Origin: Cladorhizidae sp. MBARI D1340-BT2
Taxonomy: Eukaryota; Porifera; Demospongiae; Poecilosclerida; Cladorhizidae
Assembly: GCA_028752905.1 (NCBI GenBank)
Contig: JAQNBH010000011.1
Span: forward strand, 2,765,303 to 2,829,302
Reading direction: 5' to 3'
Length of the DNA stretch: 64,000 nucleotides
The position numbers were made by a program, and so were the translations under genes. The notes under the pieces were generated by a model. That model did not search any database and was not told where the DNA came from. It saw only the letters and a program-made list of their open reading frames with translations. Below, piece after piece: positions 10,700-24,029 of this stretch; the first letter of the stretch is position 1; the number at the start of each line of letters is the position of its first letter.

Positions 10700-11715
10700 C
10701 AACAACATCTATGTCAATGAGAGGAAGCCAAAGACAAGTCAGAATTGACTGACAACTATGTCAGGGCTAGATGGCAGCAAGAGGAAGAGGACCTTCAATA
10801 CATAACATGCTTCAACTGTCTACAGAAGAGCCACTACTCTGAAAATTGTCTGCATAATGCACTCCACTGTATGGAGAGGAGGGGTGATTACCGGAATATC
10901 GGTGATAAAGGAGCAAAGAGTCAACCTCAGACCAGGATCACCAAAACCAGGTTCGGTAGAAGGTCATGTTGTTAATGATATTTTGTTCGATACAGGCTGC
11001 TCCAGAAGTCTTGTAAGGAGTGAGTTGGTACCAAAGGCGAAGTTTCTTGAGGGAGAGGTGGTTGCCATTTGGTGTGTACATGGAGACACAGCGTCCTTCC
11101 CAATTTTCACTGATTCAGGTTGAGGTAGAGGGACACACCCTTGAGGTGGAGGCTGCTCTATCGAGCACTCTGCTAATGTCTGTGCTACTAGGAACATATG
11201 TGCCAGAGTTGATGACGCTCTTTATGAGTGAATTTATGAAGCCTAAAGACAATGCAATGGTTGTCACTATGAGGGCACAGGCCAAGCAACAGCAAAAAGA
11301 AGAGATGGAGCATGTGAAAGGACAGATCAGTTGTAGAGCCAAACTCTGTGGGTGGAGGAACTAGCTGACCAGGGCAGACACAAGGATCCTGATGAACCTC
11401 TCATTTCCCACCTTCCTGATAATTTATTCCCAGTGGGTCGAGTGAAGAATCATCTGACAAGGAGTGAGAAGCATGCCAATATCAGGAAGCAAGGTGCACT
11501 GGCAGGGGGGAAGGAGTGGAGCTATCACCCTCCGGTGTGCACAAGTTACAGGAGTTGCAAGAAATGGATATTACTTTTGAAGCTATCCGGAAGTCAGCAG
11601 AGTATCATACTTCAGCTTTGAAGGTAGCTTTCTTCATAAAAGATGGACTGCTGTACCAGCACCCGAGTGCTCCTGGGTATGATGGAACACAAAGAAATCA
11701 AAGCAGCTAATGGGG
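10700..11715 (+). pseudogene. Ty3/gypsy retrotransposon remnant: gag zinc knuckle, protease, integrase linker (unit 1)
   Basis: A CCHC zinc knuckle (CFNCLQKSHYSENC, 10808-10849) ends the gag part. After a frame change the aspartic protease begins with DILFDTGCSRSLV (DTG at 10989-10997) and continues through MSVLLGTYVPEL. A lysine- and glutamine-rich linker follows. At about 11540-11690 is a piece like ITFEAIRKSAEYHTSALKVAFFIKDGLLYQ, which in gypsy elements lies between RNase H and integrase. Reverse transcriptase and RNase H are missing, so there is a large internal deletion. The unit 2 copy is at 42640-43340. Confidence 0.8.
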
Positions 11716-14700
11716 AAGTTTGTTGTTGATATTAAATTTTACTACACTCAAGAAATACGTTGCTTATCTTTGAAGCAAAACAGTTTCTATTTTGGTTGGC
11801 CAGATATTGACTGGAGAAAGTGGAGATGCATCTATTTCAAACAATGTAGAGAAATGGCTGAAGTATGCTGGATTCACGCAACCTTGGTAGGCCTGCAATG
11901 TATGCTTAACTTTGGAGTCATGTTGATGAGTTAATCCATGAGCATGCTCTAAAGGCTGTGGATGAGCATCACGATGGATGTATTTGTCACATGGCTGTGA
12001 CCTTTTCTGTAAATGACTTTTCTGTAAATGACCTGTGCAATAAAATTGTTTCAAAGTTTCCTGATGTCACAGATCCTTTATTGAGTGGCTACTTTGTCAG
12101 TTTTGATCTCAAAATCCCTTCCAAAGGTCATTGTCCCATTACTCTGTACTATTAGCTTAATGGTAGCTACAGTCCAGATAAGTGAAAGTAGATCATGTGG
12201 ATTCACATTATTATGTGTCTATTTTAAGTACCTATGTCAGCTTGCTATCTTGTTCAGGTCATATTTGATATTTGCCAGTCAAGATGATAAGCACTTTATT
12301 AAAATGTTGGTCGTCTGGCTTTCCAGTGGCTGTGGTGGAATGGGAGAAGCCGAGATTGTGAGCGTAAATGCTCTTTTCTCTGTTGGTGATCACGATTTCG
12401 TAAAGACACCAGTGACACTTCTCTGCAATGTCCTGAGACTCCTTCTACTCAGGGAAGGTACAAGTTACACTCAAGGGTGATATATTTGAGTCCTCCAACA
12501 CTGTAGTAAAGTACTTCACACGTTGGAGTGCTGTCATTCACACCTCAATCCAATAATGTGTCTTTACACAGATAGAGGAATGACATTAAAAAAATGGCAA
12601 AGGAGATGCCAAAAGTCAAAGAACATTTATTGAAAGTCTAAATATTGTTGAGAAGTTTCTTGCTAACACACCTAGTCAACTCACAGTGATGGGGGAGTCT
12701 GTAGAAGTGGCAGAAGTGTGTACCCAGGATAGCATTGATGATCTCTTCAAATTCATGCAAGAAATTGAGCTGTCCATCAAAATCACTAACAGCCATCAAA
12801 CTCACCTTTAGAACCCTCTAAAGCTGCTTCTATTCATGGATCATTGCTGTAGCTATTAAGTGAAAGATTTTTTTCTTCATCAAGTGGTGTGGTAGGGCTG
12901 ATTGCCTTCTTATAAACCCACAAGGCTTCCACAGGAAGTGTTTTCTCAGCTTCATCACTTCACTGACCCAGATAATACAGAATGTTACCATGATTTTCAT
13001 CTCTGAGTTAAGGCAACTTTTGAAGGGAACATGCCATCATTTGTAGTGAAATTGTTTGAGGACTAGCGATTTTTTTGAAAGTGTGTTGTGTACACTCAGC
13101 CAAATTACTTAGCAGAGAACTCTTACTAGAGTTTAAAGATGTAAAGAAGACTCTATGTACGTTTGCGGAACAACAGTTATCCCATCAGAGAACAAACTCG
13201 GTGAAATTTTGTATCTCAACCATGGGATCAGAAATTTCATCACATCTTCTCTGCAAGACAAAAGTTCCCTTCTGTTTGTGGTGTCATGGTGCCTTGGTTC
13301 ACATTTCGTGAGGCAATATCAGTCACTCCACCCATTGTGCACTGAATGCCATCCTGATGGCGAGACAGAGTGAAAAAGTGGCTGCAGAATCGCTGCAGAA
13401 AATACCCCAATCAGAAATGCAATACCTTCTTAAACTTTTTATTATACTGAGATTTGATTACTCACTTCTATATAGAAATTTATGTGTTTGCTATTTTTGT
13501 GGTGAAGTGATGGGGGAGGGAATGTCAAACAGGAAATTTCATTCATCTAATCTTCAGAATTCATCGAGTTTTGGAAAGAGACTGCTAGTATTGAAGGAGA
13601 AGACTTTCATGTACCTCAACTTTTGTAATAAATGCACAATATTTCTTATAAAAAATGCATTATGTTATGTGCTGCAGTTTATGTTATGTCATGTGTGCTA
13701 TTTGATCAATGTGAATTGCTTATACATTATGCTATGTTATGCTTTCCATGTGAATCCACTTTAATCTGGAAGCAATAAAACCTAAAATTTGATAATGGGA
13801 GCAAGAAATGAGCAGGAAAGAGCAAAGCATGCCGTAGAAACAGAGCACTTGAGGAGAGCTAGGCAATGGAAATCCTTTTATCCTCAAGTGAGGTGAATGC
13901 ATTAAACGGAGTACGTACCTTTAACACATCTGGTTGTGTTGAAAACCACCCACTGGCACACATTAATAATGCACACTAAGGGAACATATTCTTAATCCTA
14001 TGTATCTCTGAACTAAGTACAGAAGAATATCAAGATCAGTAAAGAAAAAGAAGACAGACACCAGTCAATTGCCTTCTTTTCCTCAGTTGAAGTTTGCAAG
14101 TAGCTAATTATTTATGATGAACTCCAATCTTGTGCTGCTTCATAGATGCTGGTACTAATATGGACCCCAGTGAGTGTGAAAGTGAAATTTGTTCAAATCA
14201 TTTGCTGATAATGATTGTCAACCTCCAGTGGTGGCACTTGCATGAGTTTGCCTAGTACTTATAATACGTGTGATGGTATGCGTTGTAGTGCTGAGGTAAT
14301 TAACTAACCTACCCACAGAAAGTTGCTTAGCAAAAAGGTACATGGATCTGGTACAAATGAGCAGAAGAGGCATTTCTTGCCATCATGATACAGATCATTT
14401 ACATGCATATATTTTTGCTCTGAGTCATTAAATGTGTATTTCTAATACTGTCAAGAAGTATATAATTCAAAGCTTATTGTTATTAGCACAAAAGCTGAAC
14501 CCGCATTCACTGTTACAAGTTTTTCAAATTGGCCACAATAAGCATTTACTGCATGAATGTTCCAGAGATCATGGAAAAGCTGTAATGTTCGAGATTTCTG
14601 CAAGGTCTACTCCTATAACTGAAATACTTCAAAGTGAAGTTGATACTGTCCATGTTCACCAGAGAAGCAGTCACTTGTTACAACAAAGCATTTCCATCAG

Positions 14701-15042
14701 GAATGACATGCTGATGGCTCAAACGTGACTGTTATGCTTCAACATGTACTTGGAGAAATGGCATGGATGGAAGACCACAAATATCAATCCCCAGAAATAA
14801 TATATAACTAATGAAATGATGCAGATAATGGCTCATAAAGTCACTGATTGCTCATCATATTGGTTTTCACTGCTAGCTAGATACATTTCTAACCACAAAC
14901 AGGTTGTTGTTACTCTGCAATGGGTATGACACAACTATTATGCTAATGAATATTTCTTTGGGCTTGTTCAAGTTGATGTTACTAAGCTAAATGTCCTCAT
15001 TCATCGTTGAAAGTTAATTTCTTTAGGCATTCCATTTAGTCA
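11716..15042. other. Non-coding block shared with unit 2 and the partial fourth copy
   Basis: Starting near 11790 this block is repeated at about 43440-45640 and at about 56680-59050. Open frames at 12085-12480, 13357-13764 and 14432-14728 are interrupted or shifted in the other copies by different indels, so none looks like a kept gene. The part near 13660-13750 is rich in TTATG. Origin unknown; it may be the body of the gypsy element or other old repeats. Confidence 0.5.
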
Positions 15043-15573
15043 TCAGGAACGATCTCTCTCTTTAGATCGCTCTTGCATCCGATACCAAATTCTTAACTTG
15101 AACCCTAGCTCTGCTTCAAGCCCTTAGTTCACGTCCTAGTTTGACCACACACTTAGCCACTCTTAGTTAAATCAACTTTTCACTCTTATCTCAAGAGCGG
15201 GTGGTAAGTCCCAGTAATAACTACTACACCCTTAGCGTACAATAGATATTATGTCAATTCTTAAAAAATAACACAGTGTTCAAAAATAATCCTACGAACT
15301 GATCTAACTCTAATCGTTCTCTAATCTCTCTCTCTCCCTCTCTCTTATTCTACCACTCTTATATATTAACAGTCTCTTGCATACGGTTCTCTTGCACATG
15401 GTTCTCTGTTATCAGCATGTTGTGACTGTTTATCCTGGGAAAACATCTGTTCTGCTGAATCAGTAGATTCATGTTGTGATTGTTCAACCTGGGAAAACAT
15501 CTGTTCTGCTCGTAGTTGCCATCCACATCTCATGGTGGAGTAATTATCCTTGTCAAGGAAGGGCTTCCTGACA
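15043..15573 (-). mobile_element. Solo-LTR-like insertion, unit 1 only
   Basis: The partial fourth copy has an uninterrupted sequence here (TTTAGTCATTGCAAGGGC near 59040). Unit 1 carries about 530 extra bases with short inverted ends TCAGGAA…TTCCTGA. On the minus strand it starts TGTCAGGAAG and has TATATAAGAG downstream, like an LTR promoter. An internal block of about 54 bp containing GAACAGATGTTTTCCCAGG is duplicated at 15420-15510. No coding domain is present; the 85-codon minus-strand frame here follows the duplication. A non-autonomous DNA element is the alternative. Confidence 0.5.
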
Positions 15574-17250
15574 CATTGCACTGGCCAGGGATTTGATGGA
15601 GCAAGGAGTTTCCTGGGTTGCATTAGTGTGGTGTTGCCAAAATATTTGAGGGTGAAAAATAAATCAGCAACTTTGGTACATTTCCTTGCACATTACGTGA
15701 ATCTATCTATGCCTACATGATATTTCAAGGGATAGTGAGTCTCAACAAAGCTTTTAAACTTTGCCATGGAAGTTATCCAATTGATAAAATATTCACTCAA
15801 GGTAAGTCTTTTAGAAAAGTACAAGTCAAAACATGAAGATTCACCTACATCAGGAAACGTATACTTGGCCCAACAAGTTGAACATTCTGTACAGGGGTGA
15901 TGCGCAAGGAATTCTTGTTAACTACCTCTCACTTCAACAAACTATGGAAGTATACTCGCATGGAACTGATGACTCTTCTAGGTGAGTTAGTGGCATACTA
16001 GTACTCATGGAGAAGTTTTGAACTTATTTTGGTTTGAAGTTCTCATTTTTAATTTTCAGTATGACTGAACAGTTATCAGATATACACTCAAGGAGTGAAT
16101 ACTAATCTGAATAATTGCTTTGTTGCAGTTGATGTTAGAGGTGATGAAATGTTTGAATTTTTTAATTGATCAAAGATGAACCTGAATACATATGTGACCA
16201 ACCAGTATTGCCCAGGCAACAATGACTTACAAGGATGAAAAATGACGGTGGAGATGAACATTACTTTGGTTTTGTAGACGAGTTTTACAGAAAAGAATAT
16301 TTCAAAGTTATTGACATCATAATAGGAGACCTTATGAAATGGTTTACATGAAAGGATTTTCTTTTCATACAAAGTGTGGAGACCATGGTTCAAATGTCAT
16401 GCCAGTTACTCGTTTGAGGTCCAATATTGACTAGAAAGAACTTGGTTGTGCTAAAATAGGAGCAGACTTTTCTTCTAATCATAAGAGATTATTGACATCT
16501 ATGAAAAACGAGATATAGACATGTAAAAGTTAAAACTCCACCTCCAAATTCTACCATAAAGTCTATACCTCCAGATGGAATTCCCATCAGATGAGTGCAA
16601 ACAATTTATGACATCTTGATCAACGTTCATAAGCTACTCAATACTTCCTCTGCAGATTGCAACTTTTCTGTATTGGAATATTTGAAAGCAAATTTGAGTA
16701 ATTCAATGATTCAGCAATGTTTAAATCATTTTTATGTCATTACATATTCATCGGGACAAAATTGATAGCTAAAAGACATTGCCTCTAAATTCATTCAGAC
16801 AAGTGGAAAATAAATAGGTTACTTTTGGCAATATCAAACTGATAATACAAACAATTTTATATCATCACATGCATAGGATGAAATTATTGGCCAATTGCTG
16901 CCAAACACAGCACAATTGTTCTAATACTACTTACCAACTGTTACAGTGTATTACACAGACACACACACAGTGACATTACTATTTTGTTCATACAGGGAAT
17001 AGACAGATATTAAAAATCAAACAGCACTTACTAGTCAATCTGTTTCCCCACACACCTGCACCTTATTGAATTACATCTCAGAAGTTGTGTAGCCATAAAA
17101 AAATAATAAAAAGGGGGGGAGGGTGGGGGAGCTAGTTTAATGTTTTCATCTAAGGCAACTACTTTGAGAGATCAAGACTAGACTAGTACCATTACAGCTG
17201 CTCTTGGCAATGTAGCTTGTTCACAGAAGCAATGAACCTATTTCAGAAAA
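15574..17250. other. Shared block with a weak hAT-like remnant
   Basis: This matches about 59050-60640. Near 16260-16340 a frame reads FYRKEYFKVIDIIIGDL, which resembles the segment before the C-terminal part of TTF/ZMYM-type hAT transposases. The copy near 59690 reads FYRKEYFKVIDSII. The surroundings are full of stops. I regard this as a possible fragment only. The rest shows no coding signal. Confidence 0.3.
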
Positions 17251-17254
17251 AGCA

Positions 17255-17455
17255 CTAGCTATACAGATAGCCAGGAAACTAGCTAACCAGCACTAGCTGT
17301 ACAAATAGCCAGGAAGCTAGCTAACCCAAGGAAAGACCACAGATAGCGAGAAAGCTAGCTTAACTAAGGAAAGAGCACTAGCTGTACAGATAGCCAGGAA
17401 GCTAGCAAACCTAATGAAAGAGCACTAGCTCTACAGATAGCCAGGAAGCTAGCTT
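17255..17455 (+). repeat. Minisatellite, about 45-50 bp unit (GATAGCCAGGAAGCTAGCTAA), unit 1
   Basis: Four to five imperfect units contain AGCACTAGCT, ACAGATAGCCAGG and AAGCTAGC. The equivalent array in the partial fourth copy (60640-60930) has more units, so copy number has changed since duplication. Confidence 0.85.
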
Positions 17456-17579
17456 GTAATGTCGAGTTTTTGTCACGTACTACTAGCTATACACATGCAT
17501 TCATCACCAGAGAAAATTATTTAGATATATATAAGTGGGCAATCAGTGATAGCTTTACTACATAACAGAACAAGGCCAG

Positions 17580-17865
17580 ATCACACTTATTGAAATGTTG
17601 AAGAAGGACAAATCACACTTGTTGAAATGTTGAAGAAGGACAAAACACTTTGGTTAAAAAATTGAAGATGGCCAAGAATATTAGCTGAAATGTTGAAGAA
17701 GGCCAGAGCATATTAGTTGAAATGTTAAAGATGGCCATAGCATATTAGTTGAAATGCTGAAGAAGGCCAGATTATTATTATTGGTTGAAATGCTATATAT
17801 AGAAGGCCTTAGCATATCGATTGAAATGTTGAAGAAGGCCAGAGCATATTAGTTGAAATATTAAT
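17580..17865 (+). repeat. Minisatellite, about 31-bp unit (TTGAAATGTTGAAGAAGGCC), unit 1
   Basis: About eight or nine imperfect units of TTGAAATGTTGAAGAAGGCC followed by AGAGCATATTAG or similar. The matching array at 61015-61235 has fewer full units. Confidence 0.85.
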
Positions 17866-18580
17866 ATACCATACAACCTTATCAAAAGAGAGGTTCTTGG
17901 AGCACTTCAGGAATTCCTCCATTTAGTGGATTCGTATCTTGGGGACAGATTACTACTTCAAACCAACAAAGAGTTAGCTTTCTTGAGGCAAGCTAATTAC
18001 ATTTAATAAGCTTTTGATCTTTGAATAAAAACAGCTTTCATCTTGTTTGGTCCAATTATTGTTGGTTACACTTTGTTGACAATACATATATTTTTCATGA
18101 CATAGAAGGTAAGTAAGTTCACTTGCTTGAATATGGTTGTGATGGCAATCTAAATTCTGGATAATTAATAGCCACCATATTAGATCTAGGACATCAAGAT
18201 AGGGTGAGCCTAAATGGCCACCATGTAGTCCTGACGGTGAACATGTCACATGTCATACCACAAAGCTGTAACCTATTTTACTTTCAATTTCTATAAAGGG
18301 CTCTAAAATATAAGATATTGAGAACGGAATTGCAAAGGTGGACTCCTCTTCAGATGTGCCATTGCAATTCTGATCTCACATCAAAAGTACAGACAATATT
18401 TAACAATGTAGTGTGTATCCCTTACACACGTAATACTGAATACAAGGCCATTTCCCAATTCCATCACTACAGGTTACTAGTGAGTATAATGAAATCAGAA
18501 AATGGTGAGAATGGTGCATCTCTTCACCATTATTAAACTACAAGTCTGATTCACGAAAACAAATTCCTATTTGAGGAAGA
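17866..18580. other. Non-coding tail of the duplicated segment, unit 1
   Basis: This matches 61236-61937 with scattered indels and then similarity stops abruptly near 18580 and 61937, marking a duplication end. No conserved ORF or RNA gene is visible. Confidence 0.5.
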
Positions 18581-20340
18581 GTAGACAGTTTTTAAACGCT
18601 AAAAAAAAGTCCCAAATGGAGCAAAATAGAGCTTCTTTCGGTTAAAAGAGAAGAGGAAATAAAAAGAAGAAACGAAGCTAGGTAGCAAAGAATGGAAGGA
18701 GAGAGAAAGTAAAAGGAGAATGAGGAGATGAGTTTGCAAGCATGCTGAAACACAACATGTTCATCCATTGGTCCTGGGCAAGCCTCAAACAAACTCTATC
18801 ATTTAACTACCCAATGTACTTTGCTCTCATTATTTGAGCGGAAGCAACTTCTGCATTATCTTAAACTTTATGGAAGATGGTTTATCCATAATTACCTGCG
18901 GTTCATCACCTTTGCTTTCTGTGACTTGAGGTGGTCATTATAGCAGGCAAGTATAATGGCACCATTGCAGAGCTCAACTATTCTATGACAGCATATCATC
19001 TCAATCACAGAGATTATGTATGACTTCTCCTTGAACAAACCTTCCCATGTTTTACTGCAGTGGAAGAAAGAGGTTTGCATGTACATCCCAGTTCACAAAA
19101 TTATCTCATGGTTTTGCACTGGACACTATGCTGACACTGGAATGAACTTGATTCCAGAGTCCACAATCCTCAGCCAGTATGATATTGTGATCCGGCCTTA
19201 AGCCTTAAGATATCGGTGTATGGTCCAGAACAGAATAGTCAAAAAAGTCATCATCATGACCACACGACCCATTTTGAAGCCAATGGTACCAATGGTGTTT
19301 GTAAATTGATTTGTGTGTGTCTAGGTTTCAATCAGGTCAATTAAAACAAACAAATGCAATGATAATGGTGATGACAGTGTGTATGGTAAACAAACACATA
19401 CTATAGCAATGATAATGGTGGTATACTATAGCAATGATAATGGTGATGACAATGCGTATGGCAAACAAACACATACTATAGCAATGATAATGATGGTATA
19501 CTATAGCAATGATATACTATAGCAATGATAATGATGATGACTATGTTAATATAGAGTATGGTAAACAAACACATACTATAGCAATGATAATGGTGATAAA
19601 CTATAGCAATTATAATAATAGAGAATATGCATGCTCTTCAAAATGCAGACATGCAAAAAAAGAAAAAAAGAAAGCTCGTATCTAAGTCACTCCCACATCT
19701 TGGACTGTGTCTTTTGTTATTTTTAGTTCCAAAACACTTCCATCATGCATTGAATCGGTAAAAACACTGGCAGTCAGTCGAAGCAGTCAAGTATTAAGGG
19801 GTGATGAGACCATAAAATAGAACAAACTTGTGGTTATGACTTGAAGCTCTACACACTTTGCTGTATGAACTTGATTTGTATAGCTCAAAAGATAGGTCTC
19901 TCTGTCTTTTAGATGTTGTACTAGCTTTAACCATGCTAAAGTTACATGCAGTTATGGTGTGGGTACCTCAAAATCTGAATGCCTGAACTGGTTACATATG
20001 TGACTCACAGTTGAAAGTGCTATATATCAGCACAAGAGTGGATACAAGAAGCTGTACTCTTTGCAACGAGAGTTTTCATTCATGTGTAGGAGATGCACTT
20101 AACCAGTAGTGACCTCCATTTTCTCCTGTGGCAACCCATCAAATTTTTTGTGGTCGTTCTTAATCAGTTCACCACTTATTAGCACTTAATGAAAACACTC
20201 ATTGCAAAGAGGACGCCAGGAGGTTCTATGAGCTTCAAAGTCATACACGCAAAACAATTAAGTTTTTTATTTTATGGATTAGTTCCACGGTTCTTTCTAT
20301 CCTCTGTCATCTTTCCTTTCCAGACATAACTTTGTATGTG
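18581..20340. other. Unique intergenic sequence with a short tandem array
   Basis: I see no second copy of this stretch in the window. Frames of 60-72 codons show no recognisable domain. At 19360-19620 there is an irregular tandem array built from ATAGCAATGATAATGGTGAT and AAACAAACACATACT. Confidence 0.5.
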
Positions 20341-20342
20341 TA

Positions 20343-21180
20343 TGCAGTAGGAGGCCACTTATCTGAACACGTTAGAATGGGAGATCTGAACACATTGGAA
20401 TGGGAGGCAGATAACTTCATGTTCGGATAACTGAACTTCAGGTCTTCAGCTTGTTCTTGTTATTCATGATATTGTGGATAGTCTACTCCCGAACATGACC
20501 CGTGCAGGGATCGCACTAGTGCCGTCGCAACAATGGTGCCCTATGGCCCAATGAGGGGTCCAATAGACAAGGGTGTGTGTGTGTAAGATGGTCTTCCCCT
20601 CTCATCTCCTGGATAACCACACCGGCAGTATTTACTGCTTTCTGAGACATATTAGACACTGTTTTGGAGCAAGTCAGTGGTTGGATCACCAGCAATGCTG
20701 CAAAAACTGAACTCTTTTGGCTATCCCAATCCTGGAGCCATCACTGATTCCACCGCTCCTCTAACTGAACTTCTCAATTCTTCAGATTTTGAGCTTACTT
20801 TGATATTTTAAGGACCACTTTTTATATTTTTATCTCAATCTAGCCATGCCTCTGCAGGCCAGGTGGAAAAAAATGAAGTGGTCCAGCCAAAATAACGGCT
20901 TTCGTCATCCATTATATGATGAAACTACAAATAAAGCACACCTATGCGACACATTGCAACTGCCGCTAAAAATTTTATGTGATGCAAACCATTTTCATGT
21001 TCACATTTGATGCGTCGCATTGTGAGTGCGCATGAACTCTAGAAGTACTTAACACAATTTACCAATTTGAGTTTATTAATGCCGATTACTGAATCAATGT
21101 TAAAAATTCATCAGACCACTTCTGCCAGCCCTGACTGTTGGGTTTGGAAGAGCGAAATTCAGATAAGTGGCCCCCTACTG
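20343..21180. mobile_element. Non-autonomous pogo/Tc1-mariner-like element with 23-bp inverted repeats
   Basis: The left end CAGTAGGAGGCCACTTATCT and the reverse complement of the right end, CAGTAGGGGGCCACTTATCT, differ by one base and both continue into GAA. TA lies immediately outside each end if two extra bases are counted as element. The roughly 835 bp inside contain no transposase frame. CAGT starts with TA targets are typical of the pogo/Tigger branch. Confidence 0.75.
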
Positions 21181-21552
21181 TATATAAATAGCTTAATAAA
21201 AATAACATGCTTACTGAAAAAGGTGTCAGCTATGTTTGGTTAGTTCTGTGGTTATGTTGAGCCATGTCCTTGAAGAGGTTGTGGCTGACCCTCTATGGAA
21301 GGCCAACACCAATAACAACAAGATATGGTATGAATATAGGAGCTAAGAGTAGGGAAAGAGAGAGAGAGCGGGAAAATGGGTTTTTTTATGCAAGGACTAA
21401 AAAGGGAAAGAAATAGAAGCAGAAAAGTTAGAAAAATGTGTTCATAATATAACATAATTATTATGTATTTGGACCAGTAGTAGAATCAAGAAAGATCCCG
21501 AGTACAAGACCAACTTCAATAATACTTTCTCTGAGAACAAACATAACCCCTG

Positions 21553-22350
21553 TATGTGTATATGTATGTATGTATGTATGTATCCATGTGTATGTGCACA
21601 ATCAAACAAGTATTTGTATGTTTGTATGTATTATGATGTATGTATGTATGTATGTATGTGTGAATGTGTTTGTATGTTTGAATATATGTATGAATGTGTT
21701 TGTATGCTTGTATATATCATGAATGTGAATGTATGTATGTATGAATGTTTGATTGTATGTATGTATGCTGTGGACTCCTCCAACAGGAAGCCCGAACAAT
21801 TACTAACTCCAGAACAGGCAAGATAGACCATGCACAAGCATTGACAAAATCACAGTGTGATCTCAGTGCTTCAAGAATTAGACTCTTACCACTAACCAAT
21901 GTGTGACTACCTTGTAAGGGTATGATTGGTCACTTGGTAACCTAGTGAACCAAAATCGAGCTCCAGTCAGTATAAAACTGAGTGCTATTTTAAGCTGTAA
22001 CAATGTAACTATTGGGTGTGCTCGATAATCTTTTAAACTACTTCAATACTGTCAGGATAGCTGCACTAGGCCTTGCATTCTACAACAACATATGTATGTA
22101 TGAATGTATGTTTGTGTAGGTGTGTTTGTGTGAATGAATGTTTGTATGTACATAGGTATATATGGATGAATGTTTGTATGTACGTATATATGTATGAATC
22201 AATGTTGGTAAATATGTATAATTATGTGTATGACATTTGTATGAATGTATGAATGTATGTATATATATTATGTATGTTTGTACGTATATGTGAATATGAA
22301 TGTATGTCTGTAAGTATATAATATGAATATATGCTGGTATGTATGTGTTA
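21553..22350 (+). repeat. Two (GTAT/TGTATGTA)n arrays with a unique spacer
   Basis: Tetranucleotide-like TGTATGTA tracts at 21553-21770 and 22085-22350 flank about 310 bp of unique sequence. Variants with GAATG and TTTG interrupt them. Frames across these tracts (for example tyrosine/valine/cysteine-rich ones) are composition artefacts. Confidence 0.85.
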
Positions 22351-22984
22351 TGGTGTAATGTATTATTATGTTATGCTTAAAGGCAGGTCACTGCAATGCT
22401 CTTGCTATGAAATGATGGATCTTCTTGCTCGCTTCTTTTTGCTTTTGCTTTGGTAAAACAGTAATTGTGTGTGTTTTTAGACACTTTTTTCTAACTCGTG
22501 ACAAGTTTGTCATTTGGTTTGTTTGTCAATTGGATTCATTTTTTGTCTGCTGATAGCTAGCTGGGAATAGACATAAATTTCACTCGTTTGGCATGAATGC
22601 AGTCCATAGTCCAAGTCTTACTCGGTGCAACATCAAGTTAAAGAGTTTATTGAAGATTTGGTAGATACATACTTTATTGAGGTTAGAATTTCTCTAGTAA
22701 CTATAGAGGATATCCTTTACTGATTCTTTGATGGGAGCAAGAAACTGTCGTCGTTGGCCAGTGTCTAGTGTATCCATCCAGAACTCCATCATTTTGGACA
22801 TGTGTGTGGTGAGATTGGAATTCCAATGTGGAAGAAATCAAGTACCAATTTAATTAGCACCATAAACACAAATTCAGGCATTCTTCAAAAATATTAATAT
22901 TAGAATAAAAACCGCATACTCAACACATGTCTTAATAAAAATCAGAAACCTCCAGTGAATAAGTGAGAGTAAATAATCTCAAAA
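22351..22984. other. Unique sequence without identifiable genes
   Basis: No ORF with a recognisable domain, no repeat and no RNA gene seen between the tetranucleotide field and the diverged inverted-repeat element. Confidence 0.4.
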
Positions 22985-23115
22985 AAAAATCTCAATTGAC
23001 ATAACAAAATTACAATGACCTTTTCTATAATCAACTAGAATTTTATACTCTCTCGACATCTGAAGGCTAGAGCATTTAGTCGGAACATCGAGAGAGTAAA
23101 ATTCAAGTAATGATG
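22985..23115. repeat. Diverged copy of the palindromic element
   Basis: The arms AATTTTATACTCTCTCGACAT and ATCGAGAGAGTAAAATT are inverted repeats around GGCTAGAGCATTTAGTCG, matching the layout of 3677-3856. The core has lost CTGATGA (now CTGAAGG) and GAAA (now GGAA). The outer sequence (CAATTGACATAACAAAATTAC) matches the ends of the other copies. Confidence 0.7.
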
Positions 23116-23132
23116 GTTGTGGTCATTGTGAG

Positions 23133-23960
<828 letters not shown>

Positions 23961-24029
23961 AACAGAAACAATAAGGGAAAAAACATGATGAGAATGATAC
24001 TGATTATTATAATAACTGTTACTATCCAT

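Noticed and set aside
13357..13764. 135-codon ORF in the shared non-coding block
   Set aside because: The unit 2 copy has frame-breaking indels and the end is TTATG-repeat derived.
18592..19201. Small ORFs on both strands in the unique region
   Set aside because: Short, no domains, no second copy to test conservation.
21554..21899. Tyr/Val/Cys-rich and His/Ile/Thr-rich ORFs
   Set aside because: They translate the GTAT tetranucleotide array.
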